A stretch of 64,000 bases of DNA from Streptomyces galbus. GTDB taxonomy: Bacteria > Actinomycetota > Actinomycetes > Streptomycetales > Streptomycetaceae. The notes below the pieces were generated by a model that was not told the origin of the DNA, ran no database searches, and worked only from the letters and a program-made list of their open reading frames with translations. Every line of letters starts with the position of its first letter. Within the stretch, counting starts at the first letter, position 1. Both the position numbers and the translations under genes were made by a program. Positions 9,801 through 17,146 of the stretch are shown in pieces. The stretch covers positions 155,524 through 219,523 of the forward strand of contig NZ_SZPR01000018.1 in NCBI RefSeq assembly GCF_005280195.1, written 5' to 3'.

Positions 9801-10374
9801 GGCCGTCGTCTACGGCTACTTCCCGTGCGTGTCCAAGGACGACGACCTGATCGTCCTGGACGAGCGGGGCAACGAGCGCACCCGCTTCACCTTCCCGCGC
9901 CAGCGCCGCGGGCGCCGGCTGTGTCTGGCCGACTTCTTCCGCCCCGAGGAGTCGGGGGAGACGGACGTCGTCGGCTTCCAGGTGGTCACCGTGGGCTCGC
10001 GCATCGGTGAGGAGACCGCGCGGCTGTTCGCCTCGGACTCCTACCGCGACTACCTGGAGCTGCACGGCCTGTCCGTGCAGCTCGCGGAGGCCCTCGCCGA
10101 GTACTGGCACGCCCGGGTGCGCGCCGAGCTGGGCTTCGCCGGGGACGACCCCGACGAGATGCAGGGCATGTTCGAGCTGAAGTACCGCGGCGCCCGCTTC
10201 TCCCTGGGCTACGGCGCATGCCCCGACCTGGAGGACCGCGCCAAGATCGCCGAGCTGCTCGAGCCCGAGCGGATCGGCGTCCACCTGTCGGAGGAGTTCC
10301 AGCTCCACCCGGAGCAGTCCACCGACGCCATCGTGATCCACCACCCCGAGGCGAAGTACTTCAACGCCCGCTGA
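6856..10374 (+). CDS. metH: Cobalamin-dependent methionine synthase
   Basis: 1172-residue four-module enzyme that transfers a methyl group from methyltetrahydrofolate through cob(I)alamin to homocysteine. Homocysteine domain (about 20-330) with the zinc-binding GGCCGTTPEH (Cys304, Cys305); pterin-binding domain (about 355-640, GERTNANGSKKF); cobalamin cap and binding domain with DVHDIG (Asp748, His750 as lower axial ligand, Gly753); C-terminal SAM-dependent reactivation domain (about 880-1172). ATG at 6856 is chosen for GAGGGAG 7 bp upstream; the ORF extends upstream to 6775 without homology. Divergent from gylR and followed by a hairpin. Confidence 0.98.
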   Translation: MASVPPTPSADSRARVSALREALATRVVVADGAMGTMLQAQEPTLADFQQLEGCNEILNVTRPDIVRSVHEAYFEAGVDCVETNTFGANHAAMAEYDIADRVEELSEAGARIARETADDHTARDGRQRWVLGSIGPGTKLPTLGHVPYGTIRDGFQQNAEGLLAGGADALIVETTQDLLQTKASVLGARRAMEATGVEVPLLVSMAFETTGTMLLGSEIGAALTALEPLGIDMIGLNCSTGPAEMSEHLRYLTRHARIPLLCMPNAGLPILTKDGAHFPLDPEGLADAQETFVRDYGLNLVGGCCGTTPEHLRRLVERVRGAAPAERSPQPEPGAASLYQSVPFRQDTSYLAIGERTNANGSKKFREAMLAGRWDDCVEIAREQIREGAHMLDLCVDYVGRDGVADMRQLAGRLATASTLPIVLDSTEVDVIQAGLEKLGGRAVINSVNYEDGDGPESRFARVTRLAKEHGAALIALTIDEEGQARTPEKKVEIAERLIDDLTGNWGIREADILIDTLTFTICTGQEESRKDGVATIEAIRELKRRHPEVQTTLGLSNISFGLNPAARILLNSVFLDECVKAGLDSAIVHASKILPIARFSEEEVRTALDLIHDRRSEGYDPLQKLMQLFEGATAKSLKAGRAEELAALPLDERLKRRIIDGERNGLEADLDEALRTRPALDIVNETLLDGMKVVGELFGSGQMQLPFVLQSAEVMKAAVAHLEPHMEKVEGEEAGKGTIVLATVRGDVHDIGKNLVDIILSNNGYNVVNLGIKQPVSAILEAAEEHKADVIGMSGLLVKSTVIMKENLEELNQRGLAADFPVILGGAALTRAYVEQDLHEIYQGEVRYARDAFEGLRLMDALIGVKRGVPGAKLPELRQRRVRAATVEVEERPEEGHVRSDVATDNPVPEPPFFGTRIIKGIPLKEYASWLDEGALFKGQWGLKQARTGEGPTYEELVETEGRPRLRGLLDRLQTDNLLEAAVVYGYFPCVSKDDDLIVLDERGNERTRFTFPRQRRGRRLCLADFFRPEESGETDVVGFQVVTVGSRIGEETARLFASDSYRDYLELHGLSVQLAEALAEYWHARVRAELGFAGDDPDEMQGMFELKYRGARFSLGYGACPDLEDRAKIAELLEPERIGVHLSEEFQLHPEQSTDAIVIHHPEAKYFNAR

Positions 10375-10395
10375 AGCCGCCCGCCGAACCCGAAC

Positions 10396-10437
10396 CCCGG
10401 AGCGCGCGCTCGAGCCGCCCTCGACGCCCGCTCCGGG
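10396..10437 (+). terminator. Probable metH terminator
   Basis: 9-bp arms (10396-10404, 10429-10437) around a 24-nt GC-rich loop, 21 bp after the metH stop. No U tract, as is usual in Streptomyces. Confidence 0.5.
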
Positions 10438-10505
10438 AACAACGGAGCAGTCCGGGCGAACGAGGCGTTCCGTCGCCGGACGTCGTACACTGGTCGGTCC
10501 ACCGA

Positions 10506-10533
10506 AGGCCGGTTCCCGCGCGGGAACCGGCCT
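10506..10533 (+). repeat. 28-bp perfect palindrome in the HAD gene leader
   Basis: Two 14-bp halves (AGGCCGGTTCCCGC and its complement) meet without a spacer. It lies 25 bp before the HAD start codon and about 15 bp after a TACACT hexamer (10485-10490) that could be a -10, which would place it at or just after the transcription start. It could be a regulator site or an RNA hairpin in the 5' leader, or a second terminator for metH. Confidence 0.6.
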
Positions 10534-10558
10534 GCTCGTCCCTTCAGGAGGTACGTGG

Positions 10559-11260
10559 ATGACCAGCACGGTCCCCGCGCTCGACACCCGGACGGCCGAG
10601 GGTTCGGCCCTCCAGGCCGTGTTCCTCGACATGGACGGCACCCTGGTGGACACCGAGGGCTTCTGGTGGGACGTCGAGGTCGACGTCTTCGCCCGCCTGG
10701 GCCACACCCTCGACGAGTCCTGGCGCCATGTCGTGGTGGGCGGCCCCATGACCCGCAGCGCGGGGTTCCTCATCGAGGCGACCGGCGCCGACATCACCCT
10801 CGCCGAGCTGAGCGTCCTGCTCAACCAGGGCTTCGAGGAGCGCATCGAGACGGCGCTGCCGCTGATGCCGGGAGCCACCCGGCTGCTCGCCGAACTGGCC
10901 GAGCACCAGGTGCCCACGGCTCTGGTCTCCGCCTCGCACCGGCGCATCATCGACCGGGTACTGGCGTCACTGGGCCCCCAGCACTTCCGGCTGAGCGTGG
11001 CCGGGGACGAGGTGGCCCGCACCAAGCCGCACCCGGACCCCTATCTGCTCGCCGCCGCCGGACTGGGCGTCGACCCGACCCGGTGCGCGGTCGTCGAGGA
11101 CACCGCCACCGGCGTCGCCTCGGCGGAGGCCGCGGGCTGCCACGTGGTCGCCGTGCCGTCCGTCGCCCCCATCGCCCCGGCCGCCCGGCGCACCGTCGTC
11201 AGCTCGCTCGAAGAGGTCGACCTGACATTTCTGCGCGGCCTGATGACACAAAAGCGATAG
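10559..11260 (+). CDS. HAD-family phosphatase (beta-phosphoglucomutase-like)
   Basis: 233-residue haloacid-dehalogenase hydrolase. Motif I DMDGTLVDTEG holds the nucleophile Asp near residue 23; motif II is VSASHRR, and motifs III/IV are KPHPDPYL and VVEDTATG. The alpha-helical cap inserted after motif I places it in subfamily IA with beta-phosphoglucomutase and sugar-phosphate phosphatases; the substrate cannot be told from the sequence. ATG start has an excellent AGGAGG at 6-7 bp. Single gene, unusual palindromic leader. Confidence 0.9.
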   Translation: MTSTVPALDTRTAEGSALQAVFLDMDGTLVDTEGFWWDVEVDVFARLGHTLDESWRHVVVGGPMTRSAGFLIEATGADITLAELSVLLNQGFEERIETALPLMPGATRLLAELAEHQVPTALVSASHRRIIDRVLASLGPQHFRLSVAGDEVARTKPHPDPYLLAAAGLGVDPTRCAVVEDTATGVASAEAAGCHVVAVPSVAPIAPAARRTVVSSLEEVDLTFLRGLMTQKR

Positions 11261-11705
11261 GTGTTCACCCAGCGTGCACCGCGGTTAGCCACCGGCGCCC
11301 GCCGCTGTTAGGGAGGGAATTCGGCGCGCCCCCACCGGGGGAATTCCGATCTTCGTCGCAGGCCGAATTCCGCTCCCCGTGCCCGCCACCCCGCGATGTG
11401 ACGTTTCCCACGCCATGACGCGTCGACAGGCGGGCCCGGTTGTGCTCTGCGTCCCCGTTCGGGGCATCTGGGCGCGCCCTTGTGTCCCGATTGGTGGACC
11501 GCTGCACGAATCCTTCCGCTGGCGCGTTTTCGGTCCGTCCGCGCCCGGTTCCGCTCAGTGATGGGCTTTCAACTCCGCCACGGGCGGGGGTCCGTGGCGG
11601 TGCGGACTAATCTCATCGCGAGAACCTCGCACCTACCCCCGTGTTCCGCCGCGACACCCCTGCATGCCGGATACACGGACTCGAACGCTCTGGAGAAACT
11701 CGAGC
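11261..11705. other. Intergenic region upstream of the ABC lipoprotein gene
   Basis: 445 bp without a convincing gene. It contains three GAATTC hexamers at exact 24-bp intervals (11317, 11341, 11365) and, nearer the downstream gene, a TAATCT hexamer around 11608 that could be a -10 element. Short ORFs on both strands here lack ribosome sites and codon bias. Confidence 0.5.
11317..11370. repeat. Three GAATTC motifs at 24-bp spacing
   Basis: GAATTC starts at 11317, 11341 and 11365; copies two and three extend to GAATTCCG and copy one is preceded by GG. The hexamer is rare in DNA of this composition. The intervening sequences are not repeats of each other. Confidence 0.5.
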
Positions 11706-13313
11706 ATGAACCGCAAGAATCTGGTGCTGCCGGCCGTCGTCGGTCTGCTCGCGCCCGTGCTCGCCGCGTGCGGCGGGTCCGACAGCGGCAGCGGAGGCGG
11801 CAACGCCATCGTGGTGGGCACCACCGACCGGTTCGTGGCTACCAAGGACGCCCCCGCGCCCCTCGACCCGGCCTACGCCTACGACGTCGGCACGTGGAAC
11901 ATCCTGCGCCAGACCGTGCAGACCCTGATGACGCTGCCCAAGGGCGACGGCCAGCCGGTCCCGGAGGCCGCGGAGAGCTGTGGCTTCACCGACACCGGCA
12001 ACGAGCGCTACGCCTGCAAGCTGCGCGAGGGCCTGAAGTTCTCCAACGGTGACCCGATCACCGCCGCGGACGTGAAGTTCTCCATCGAGCGCGCCCGCAC
12101 CATCAAGGCCGAGACCGGCGTCTTCGCCCTGATGTCGACCGTCGACACCATCGAGACCCAGGGCGACCGCGAGGTCATCTTCCACCTGAAGACGGCCGAC
12201 GCCACCTTCCCGTACAAGCTGTCCACCCCGGTCGCGGGCATCGTCAACCCCGACGACTACGCCAAGGACAAGCTGCGCGACGGCTTCGCGGTCGACGGCT
12301 CGGGCCCGTACACGCTCGAGGCGCAGACCGACGGCGACGAGATGACCCGTGCCGTGTTCACCAAGAACCCCCACTACAAGGGGACGCTGAAGGTGAACAA
12401 CGACAAGGTGGAGATGGCCTCCTTCGCGGACGCCGACGCCATGGGCAAGGCCCTGGACAAGGGTGACATCGACGTCATGACCCGCAGCATGACGCCGGCC
12501 CAGGTCGACAAGCTCTCCACCCCGTCCTCCGCCGACAGCAAGGTCGAGCTGGTCGACGTGGCCGGACTGGGCATCCGCTACCTGGCGTTCAACACCGACG
12601 CGCCGGAGGTCAAGAGCAAGGCCGTCCGCGCGGCCATGGCCCAGGTCATCGACCGCAGCAAGCTCGTCAACGAGGTCTACGGCACCCAGGCCGAGCCGCT
12701 GTACTCGCTCGTCCCGGCCTCCGTCGCCGGCCACACCAACGCCTTCTACAACAAGTACGGCGACCCGAACGTCGCCAAGGCCAAGTCGATGCTGCAGAAG
12801 GCCGACATCAGCACCCCGGTGAAGCTGACGCTGAACTACACCACCGACCACTACGGTGCCGCCACCAAGCAGGAGTTCGAGGTCCTGCAGAAGCAGCTCA
12901 ACGACAGCGGGCTGTTCGACGTCACCATCAAGGGCACCGCCTGGGACGCGTTCATCCCCGCCGAGCGCAAGGGCGAGTACGCCGTCTACGGCATGGGCTG
13001 GTTCCCCGACTTCCCCGACGCCGACAACTTCCTGGCGCCGTTCCTCGACAAGGACAACACCCTCAACTCGCCGTACTCCAACAGCAAGATCATCAACACG
13101 CTGATCCCGGAGTCCCGCCGCGAGACGGACCGCGCCTCGGACAAGAGCCTGACCGAGATCCAGGACATCGTCGCCGACGACGTCCCGATCCTGCCGCTGT
13201 GGCAGGGCAAGGAGTTCGTCGCCGCCCGTGACGACATCACCGGCACCGCCTACGTGCTGAACTCGGCCTCCTCCCTGCAGCTCTGGGAGCTCGGCCGGGG
13301 CGTGAGCGAGTAA
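11706..13313 (+). CDS. ABC transporter solute-binding lipoprotein (peptide/DppA type)
   Basis: 535-residue family 5 extracellular solute-binding protein. Signal peptide with Lys/Arg n-region, hydrophobic core and lipobox LAAC near residue 20; a Gly/Ser-rich linker follows. The LREGLKFSNGDPITAADVKFSIERA block is the SBP_bac_5 signature. ATG at 11706 is preceded by GGAGA; the ORF opens upstream at 11664 without a signal-like sequence. No permease or ATPase gene is adjacent, so it must serve a transporter encoded elsewhere or act alone. Ligand class (oligopeptide, nickel or other) cannot be fixed. Confidence 0.92.
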   Translation: MNRKNLVLPAVVGLLAPVLAACGGSDSGSGGGNAIVVGTTDRFVATKDAPAPLDPAYAYDVGTWNILRQTVQTLMTLPKGDGQPVPEAAESCGFTDTGNERYACKLREGLKFSNGDPITAADVKFSIERARTIKAETGVFALMSTVDTIETQGDREVIFHLKTADATFPYKLSTPVAGIVNPDDYAKDKLRDGFAVDGSGPYTLEAQTDGDEMTRAVFTKNPHYKGTLKVNNDKVEMASFADADAMGKALDKGDIDVMTRSMTPAQVDKLSTPSSADSKVELVDVAGLGIRYLAFNTDAPEVKSKAVRAAMAQVIDRSKLVNEVYGTQAEPLYSLVPASVAGHTNAFYNKYGDPNVAKAKSMLQKADISTPVKLTLNYTTDHYGAATKQEFEVLQKQLNDSGLFDVTIKGTAWDAFIPAERKGEYAVYGMGWFPDFPDADNFLAPFLDKDNTLNSPYSNSKIINTLIPESRRETDRASDKSLTEIQDIVADDVPILPLWQGKEFVAARDDITGTAYVLNSASSLQLWELGRGVSE

Positions 13314-13334
13314 GCACCGCACACCGGCGAGCAC

Positions 13335-13374
13335 AAGGGGCGGCCCCCCTCCCTCGGGAGGGGGGCCGCCCCTT
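13335..13374. terminator. Bidirectional terminator
   Basis: Perfect 19-bp arms (13335-13353, 13356-13374) with AAGGGG/CCCCTT ends, between two convergent genes. Functions plausibly in both directions. Confidence 0.9.
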
Positions 13375-13394
13375 TCTGCTCCGCTCCCCGCCGC

Positions 13395-14066
13395 CTACTG
13401 CGCGCCGGGGCGCACCAGTCCGCTCTCGTAGGCGTACACCGCCGCCTGCACCCGGTCGCGCAGCCCCAGCTTGGTCAGCACGTGCCCCACGTGCGTCTTC
13501 ACCGTGGTCTCGCTGACGAACAGGTCCGCGGCGATCTCCGCGTTCGACAGACCGCGCGCCACCAGCTTCAGCACCTCGACCTCACGGTCGGTCAGCGTGT
13601 GCAGCGTGTCCGGCACCGGCTCCTCACCGGACGGGAGGTGGGTGGCGTACTTGTCGAGCAGACGGCGCGTGATGCTCGGCGCGAGCATCGCCTCACCCCC
13701 GGCCACCACCCGGATGGCCTGCACCAGTTCGTTGGCCGGCGCGTCCTTCAGCAGGAACCCGCTGGCACCGGCGCGCAGCGCCTCCACCACGTACTCGTCC
13801 AGGTCGAACGTGGTCAGCACGAGCACCTTCGCCGGGCCGTTGCGCTCCGGGCCGGTGATCTGACGGGTCGCCTCGACGCCGTCCATCCGGGGCATCCGGA
13901 TGTCCATGAGCACCACGTCGGGCTGCAGGGCCCGCACCTGGTCGAGGGCCTGCAGACCGTCACCGGCCTCGCCGACGACCGCGAGGTCCTGCTCCGCCTC
14001 CAGGATCATCCGGAAGCCCGTACGCAGCAGGGGCTGGTCGTCGACCAGTAGGACGCGGATGGCCAC
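13395..14066 (-). CDS. NarL/LuxR-type response regulator (no adjacent kinase)
   Basis: 223-residue two-component regulator. Receiver domain about 1-120 with acidic pair DD at 9-10, phospho-acceptor Asp55 in LMDIRMPRMDG and the conserved Lys in LLKDAP; C-terminal LuxR-type helix-turn-helix about 150-215 (LTDREVEVLKLVARGLSNAE). Starts 14 bp after the stop of the upstream RecB-like nuclease gene, so the two are probably co-transcribed leftward. No histidine kinase is encoded nearby. ATG start with GGAG upstream. Confidence 0.93.
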   Translation of the reverse strand: MAIRVLLVDDQPLLRTGFRMILEAEQDLAVVGEAGDGLQALDQVRALQPDVVLMDIRMPRMDGVEATRQITGPERNGPAKVLVLTTFDLDEYVVEALRAGASGFLLKDAPANELVQAIRVVAGGEAMLAPSITRRLLDKYATHLPSGEEPVPDTLHTLTDREVEVLKLVARGLSNAEIAADLFVSETTVKTHVGHVLTKLGLRDRVQAAVYAYESGLVRPGAQ

Positions 14067-14080
14067 GTGAGTCTCCTTCG

Positions 14081-15037
14081 CTAGTCCGGCCCCATTCTGC
14101 CCTGCGGGCCCGTGCCGGACTCGGCCGCCCTCACCGGGGGCGGCCCCTCGGCACCGGCCCCCGCGACTTTCACCGGAAGGGGGTACGGCGGGGGAGTGCC
14201 GCCGAACTCCGGGCAGTGCTCACGGTGGTCGCACCAGCCGCACAGCTTCGTCGGGCGCGGCCGCCAGTCCCCGGTCTCCGTCGCCTGCCGGATCGCCTCC
14301 CACAGCGCGAGCAGCTTGCGCTCCACCCGCTCCAGGTCGGCGAGGACCGGGTCGTAGGTGAGGACGTCGCCGCTGCCGAGGTACACCAGCTGCAGCCGCC
14401 GCGGCACGACCTGCTTCAGCCGCCACACGACCAGGGCGTAGAACTTCATCTGGAACAGCGCGCCTTCGGCGTACTCCGGCCGGGGTGCCTTGCCCGTCTT
14501 GTAGTCGACGATGCGGACCTCGCCGGTCGGCGCCACGTCGACCCGGTCGATGATGCCGCGCAGCCGCAGCCCCGAGTCCAGCTCGGTCTCCACGAACAGC
14601 TCCCGCTCGGCCGGTTCCAGACGGGTCGGGTCCTCCAGGCTGAACCAGCGCTCGACCAGCCCCTCGGCCTCCGTGAGCCAGCCCGCCAGCCGCTCGCCCT
14701 CCGGGTCGTCCGCGAACAGCTCCGTCAGCTCCGGGCGGCTCTCGCGCAACCGGTCCCACTGCGCCGGGATCAACGACTTGGCCCGCGGCGCGGTCCGCTC
14801 GGCCGCCGGCGCGTCGAACAGCCGCTCCAACACCGCGTGGACCAGCGTCCCCTTCGTCGCCGCCGGGCTCGGCTTCTCCGGCAGCCGGTCGATCACCCGG
14901 AAGCGGTACAGCAGCGGGCACTGCATGAAGTCACCGGCACGCGACGGCGACAGCGAGGTCGGCGGGGTGGCCACGGCCGCCGCCGGGGCGTCCGGCACGG
15001 CCGGCGCTGTCGTCACGTCCTCGCTGCTGCTCTCCAT
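14081..15037 (-). CDS. RecB-family Fe-S exonuclease (PD-(D/E)XK)
   Basis: 318-residue nuclease of the Cas4/AddB-like PD-(D/E)XK superfamily. The N-terminal QCPLLYRFRVID supplies a first Cys, and the C-terminal CGWCDHREHC (C-x2-C-x5-C) supplies three more, the layout of an iron-sulphur staple. Catalytic residues lie in GIIDRVD and the IVDYKTGKAP motif. ATG at 15037 is chosen because the domain begins shortly after it and a PafBC-type promoter ends 8 bp upstream; the ORF extends far upstream only because of GC bias. The neighbour trmI and this nuclease are also neighbours in M. tuberculosis (Rv2118c, Rv2119). Likely role in DNA end processing. Confidence 0.9.
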   Translation of the reverse strand: MESSSEDVTTAPAVPDAPAAAVATPPTSLSPSRAGDFMQCPLLYRFRVIDRLPEKPSPAATKGTLVHAVLERLFDAPAAERTAPRAKSLIPAQWDRLRESRPELTELFADDPEGERLAGWLTEAEGLVERWFSLEDPTRLEPAERELFVETELDSGLRLRGIIDRVDVAPTGEVRIVDYKTGKAPRPEYAEGALFQMKFYALVVWRLKQVVPRRLQLVYLGSGDVLTYDPVLADLERVERKLLALWEAIRQATETGDWRPRPTKLCGWCDHREHCPEFGGTPPPYPLPVKVAGAGAEGPPPVRAAESGTGPQGRMGPD

Positions 15038-15045
15038 GACCACAG

Positions 15046-15068
15046 ACCTTACGGCCCGCCACCGACAG
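15046..15068 (-). promoter_or_regulatory. PafBC-type (RecA-independent) promoter of the RecB-like nuclease
   Basis: On the minus strand: CTGTCGGTG, then 8 bp, then TAAGGT. The published RecA-NDp/PafBC consensus is TTGTCRGTG-N8-TANNNT, so 8 of 9 upstream positions, the spacing and the -10 all fit. The -10 ends 8 bp before the ATG, which predicts a nearly leaderless mRNA. Confidence 0.75.
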
Positions 15069-15213
15069 TCACCCCGTCCCGCCCCCCACGGACCACCCCC
15101 CGCCCCGGGAAACACAGGGGTGCGGGGCGGAACACGCCGCGACGGCCGCATACCATCGGTCCGAGACCCTTCCGGCCGGCAGGCGCGGAAGACGCTGCGA
15201 ACGAGGGGACACC

Positions 15214-16995
15214 GTGGTGGAAAGCGGCGGGAGCGGGCGGCCGCGCCCGGCCAACGAGGAACGGGCCGAGCAGGCGACGGAGCCCATGGCTCCGCCCTCC
15301 GGCACGCCCTCGCACCCGGCGCCGCCCGCCGAGGCCCCCGCCACCCGGCACCCCGATCGGGACGAGGCCCGGCCGACAGGGGCGCAGGACCCCGTACGAG
15401 GCCAGCAGCACTCCGCAGGAGATGACCAGCACTCCGTACGAGGCGAGCAGCAGCCCGACGAGCCGACGGCGCGGACCCGGCCGGACGCCCCCGTTCCACC
15501 CCGGCAGCCCGCACCCGAGCCGACGCCCCCGGCCGAGCCGACGGCCGTCCCCGCCCCCTCCGACTCCGGGCCGCAGCTCTCCGCGACCCCCGAGCCTGAG
15601 GACCCCTCCGCCCAGGAGCCCCCGTCGGCGCCCGCCCCCGGCGCACCCCCCGCCGCCCCGCACACCGACCCCACCACCCACCACCCCGGCGGCGGCCACC
15701 GCACCGAGGCCGGCACCCCCCACCCCCACGCCGACCACCACCCGCGCACCCTCGCGCACACCGAAGCCACCCCGACGGCCCCCGGAACCCCGCAGACGCC
15801 CGCCGCACCCCCCGCCACGCCCCGCCCGCCCCGGCGCCCCCCGGAGCCCCGGGGCGGACTGCTGATGGGACGGCCGTTCGGCGTCCCGGTGTACGTGGCG
15901 CCGAGCTGGTTCCTCGTCGCCGCACTGATCACCTGGGTGTTCGGCGGACAGCTCGAACGCGTCCTGCCCGACCTCGGCGCCGCCCGCTACCTGGTCTCCC
16001 TCTTCTTCGCGGTCGCCTTCTACGCCTCCGTCCTCATCCACGAGCTCGCCCACACCGTCGCCGCGCTCCGCTTCAAGCTCCCGGTCCGCCGCATCCAGCT
16101 CCAGTTCTTCGGCGGCGTCTCCGAGATCGAGAAGGAGGCCGAGACCCCGGGCCGCGAGTTCGTCCTCGCCTTCGTCGGCCCGCTGCTCTCCCTCGTCCTC
16201 GCCGGCCTCTTCTACCTCGCCATGCAGCCCGTCGAGCCCGGCACCGTCCCCGGCGTCCTGCTGGCCGGCCTGATGGTCTCCAACCTGATCGTCGCGATCT
16301 TCAACCTGCTGCCCGGCCTCCCCCTCGACGGCGGCCGCATGCTCCGCGCCGTCGTCTGGAAGCTCACCGGCAAGCCCATGAGCGGAACGGTCGCCGCCGC
16401 CTGGGTCGGCCGCGCCCTCGCCGTCACCGTCCTCATCGGCCTGCCGCTGCTCACCCAGTCCGGCGCCCTCGGCTCCCACGCCGAGGACAGCGTCGGCCTG
16501 GACACCGTCACCGACGCCCTGCTGGCCGCCATCCTCGCCGCGATCATCTGGACCGGCGCCGGCAACAGCCTGCGCATGGCCCGCCTGCGCGAACACCTCC
16601 CCGAGCTGCGCGCCCGCAACCTCACCCGCCGCGCCGTCCCCGTCGAGACCGACACCCCGCTCTCCGAGGCCCTGCGCCGCGCCAACGACGCCGGCGCCCG
16701 CGCCCTGGTCGTCGTCGACGCCCACGGCGAACCCCTCTCCCTCGTGCGCGAGGCCGCCATCGTCGGCGTACCGGAGCACCGGCGCCCCTGGGTCGCCGTC
16801 AGCGGCCTCGCCCAGGACCTGACCGACGGCATGCGCGTCTCCGCGGAACTCGCCGGCGAGGACCTCCTCGACGTCCTGCGCGCCACCCCCGCCACCGAGT
16901 ACCTCGTCGTCGAGGAGACCGGCGAGATCTACGGCGTCCTGTCCGCGGCCGACGTGGAGCGCGCCTTCGTCCGCGCCATGGCCCGCCCCAGCTGA
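15214..16995 (+). CDS. Site-2 protease (M50) with CBS domains and long disordered N-terminus
   Basis: 593-residue intramembrane metalloprotease. Residues 1-215 are rich in Pro, Ala, Thr and His with no fold. The catalytic domain starts near 218 (MGRPFGVPVYVAPSWF); HELAH with His276 and Glu277 binds zinc, and LPLDGG near 371-374 gives the third ligand Asp372. About six membrane spans; residues 460-590 resemble paired CBS domains. GTG at 15214 has GAGGGG 5 bp upstream, but ATG at 15865 (residue 218) with GGCGGA upstream is a real alternative giving a normal-length protease. Such enzymes cleave anti-sigma factors or other membrane proteins; the substrate is unknown. Confidence 0.85.
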   Translation: MVESGGSGRPRPANEERAEQATEPMAPPSGTPSHPAPPAEAPATRHPDRDEARPTGAQDPVRGQQHSAGDDQHSVRGEQQPDEPTARTRPDAPVPPRQPAPEPTPPAEPTAVPAPSDSGPQLSATPEPEDPSAQEPPSAPAPGAPPAAPHTDPTTHHPGGGHRTEAGTPHPHADHHPRTLAHTEATPTAPGTPQTPAAPPATPRPPRRPPEPRGGLLMGRPFGVPVYVAPSWFLVAALITWVFGGQLERVLPDLGAARYLVSLFFAVAFYASVLIHELAHTVAALRFKLPVRRIQLQFFGGVSEIEKEAETPGREFVLAFVGPLLSLVLAGLFYLAMQPVEPGTVPGVLLAGLMVSNLIVAIFNLLPGLPLDGGRMLRAVVWKLTGKPMSGTVAAAWVGRALAVTVLIGLPLLTQSGALGSHAEDSVGLDTVTDALLAAILAAIIWTGAGNSLRMARLREHLPELRARNLTRRAVPVETDTPLSEALRRANDAGARALVVVDAHGEPLSLVREAAIVGVPEHRRPWVAVSGLAQDLTDGMRVSAELAGEDLLDVLRATPATEYLVVEETGEIYGVLSAADVERAFVRAMARPS

Positions 16996-17023
16996 CCCCG
17001 CCCACCCCGCCCCGCCCTTTCCG

Positions 17024-17070
17024 CCCCAGCCCACCCTGCCCTTCCCACCCCAGCCCACCCCGCCCCTCCC
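17024..17070 (+). repeat. C-rich tract with two 23-bp near-repeats
   Basis: Two copies (17024-17046, 17048-17070) of a CCCCAGCCCACCC-type unit differ at two positions, at a 24-bp period. They lie in a roughly 90-bp tract that is almost pure C/A/T on the plus strand, between the M50 gene and trmI. Confidence 0.5.
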
Positions 17071-17146
17071 GCCCCGCCGGCCGCGGCCCGGCACCCGCCC
17101 GCACACCGTGGTCGGCGGGCCCCGCAAACGCCGGTAGGCTGGTCAC

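Noticed and set aside
6712-11025. 1437-codon open frame on the minus strand
   Set aside because: Antisense to metH; no ribosome site and no recognisable domain.
17024-17070. C-rich 24-bp repeat as a regulatory element
   Set aside because: Looks like low-complexity drift between genes; kept only as a repeat feature.
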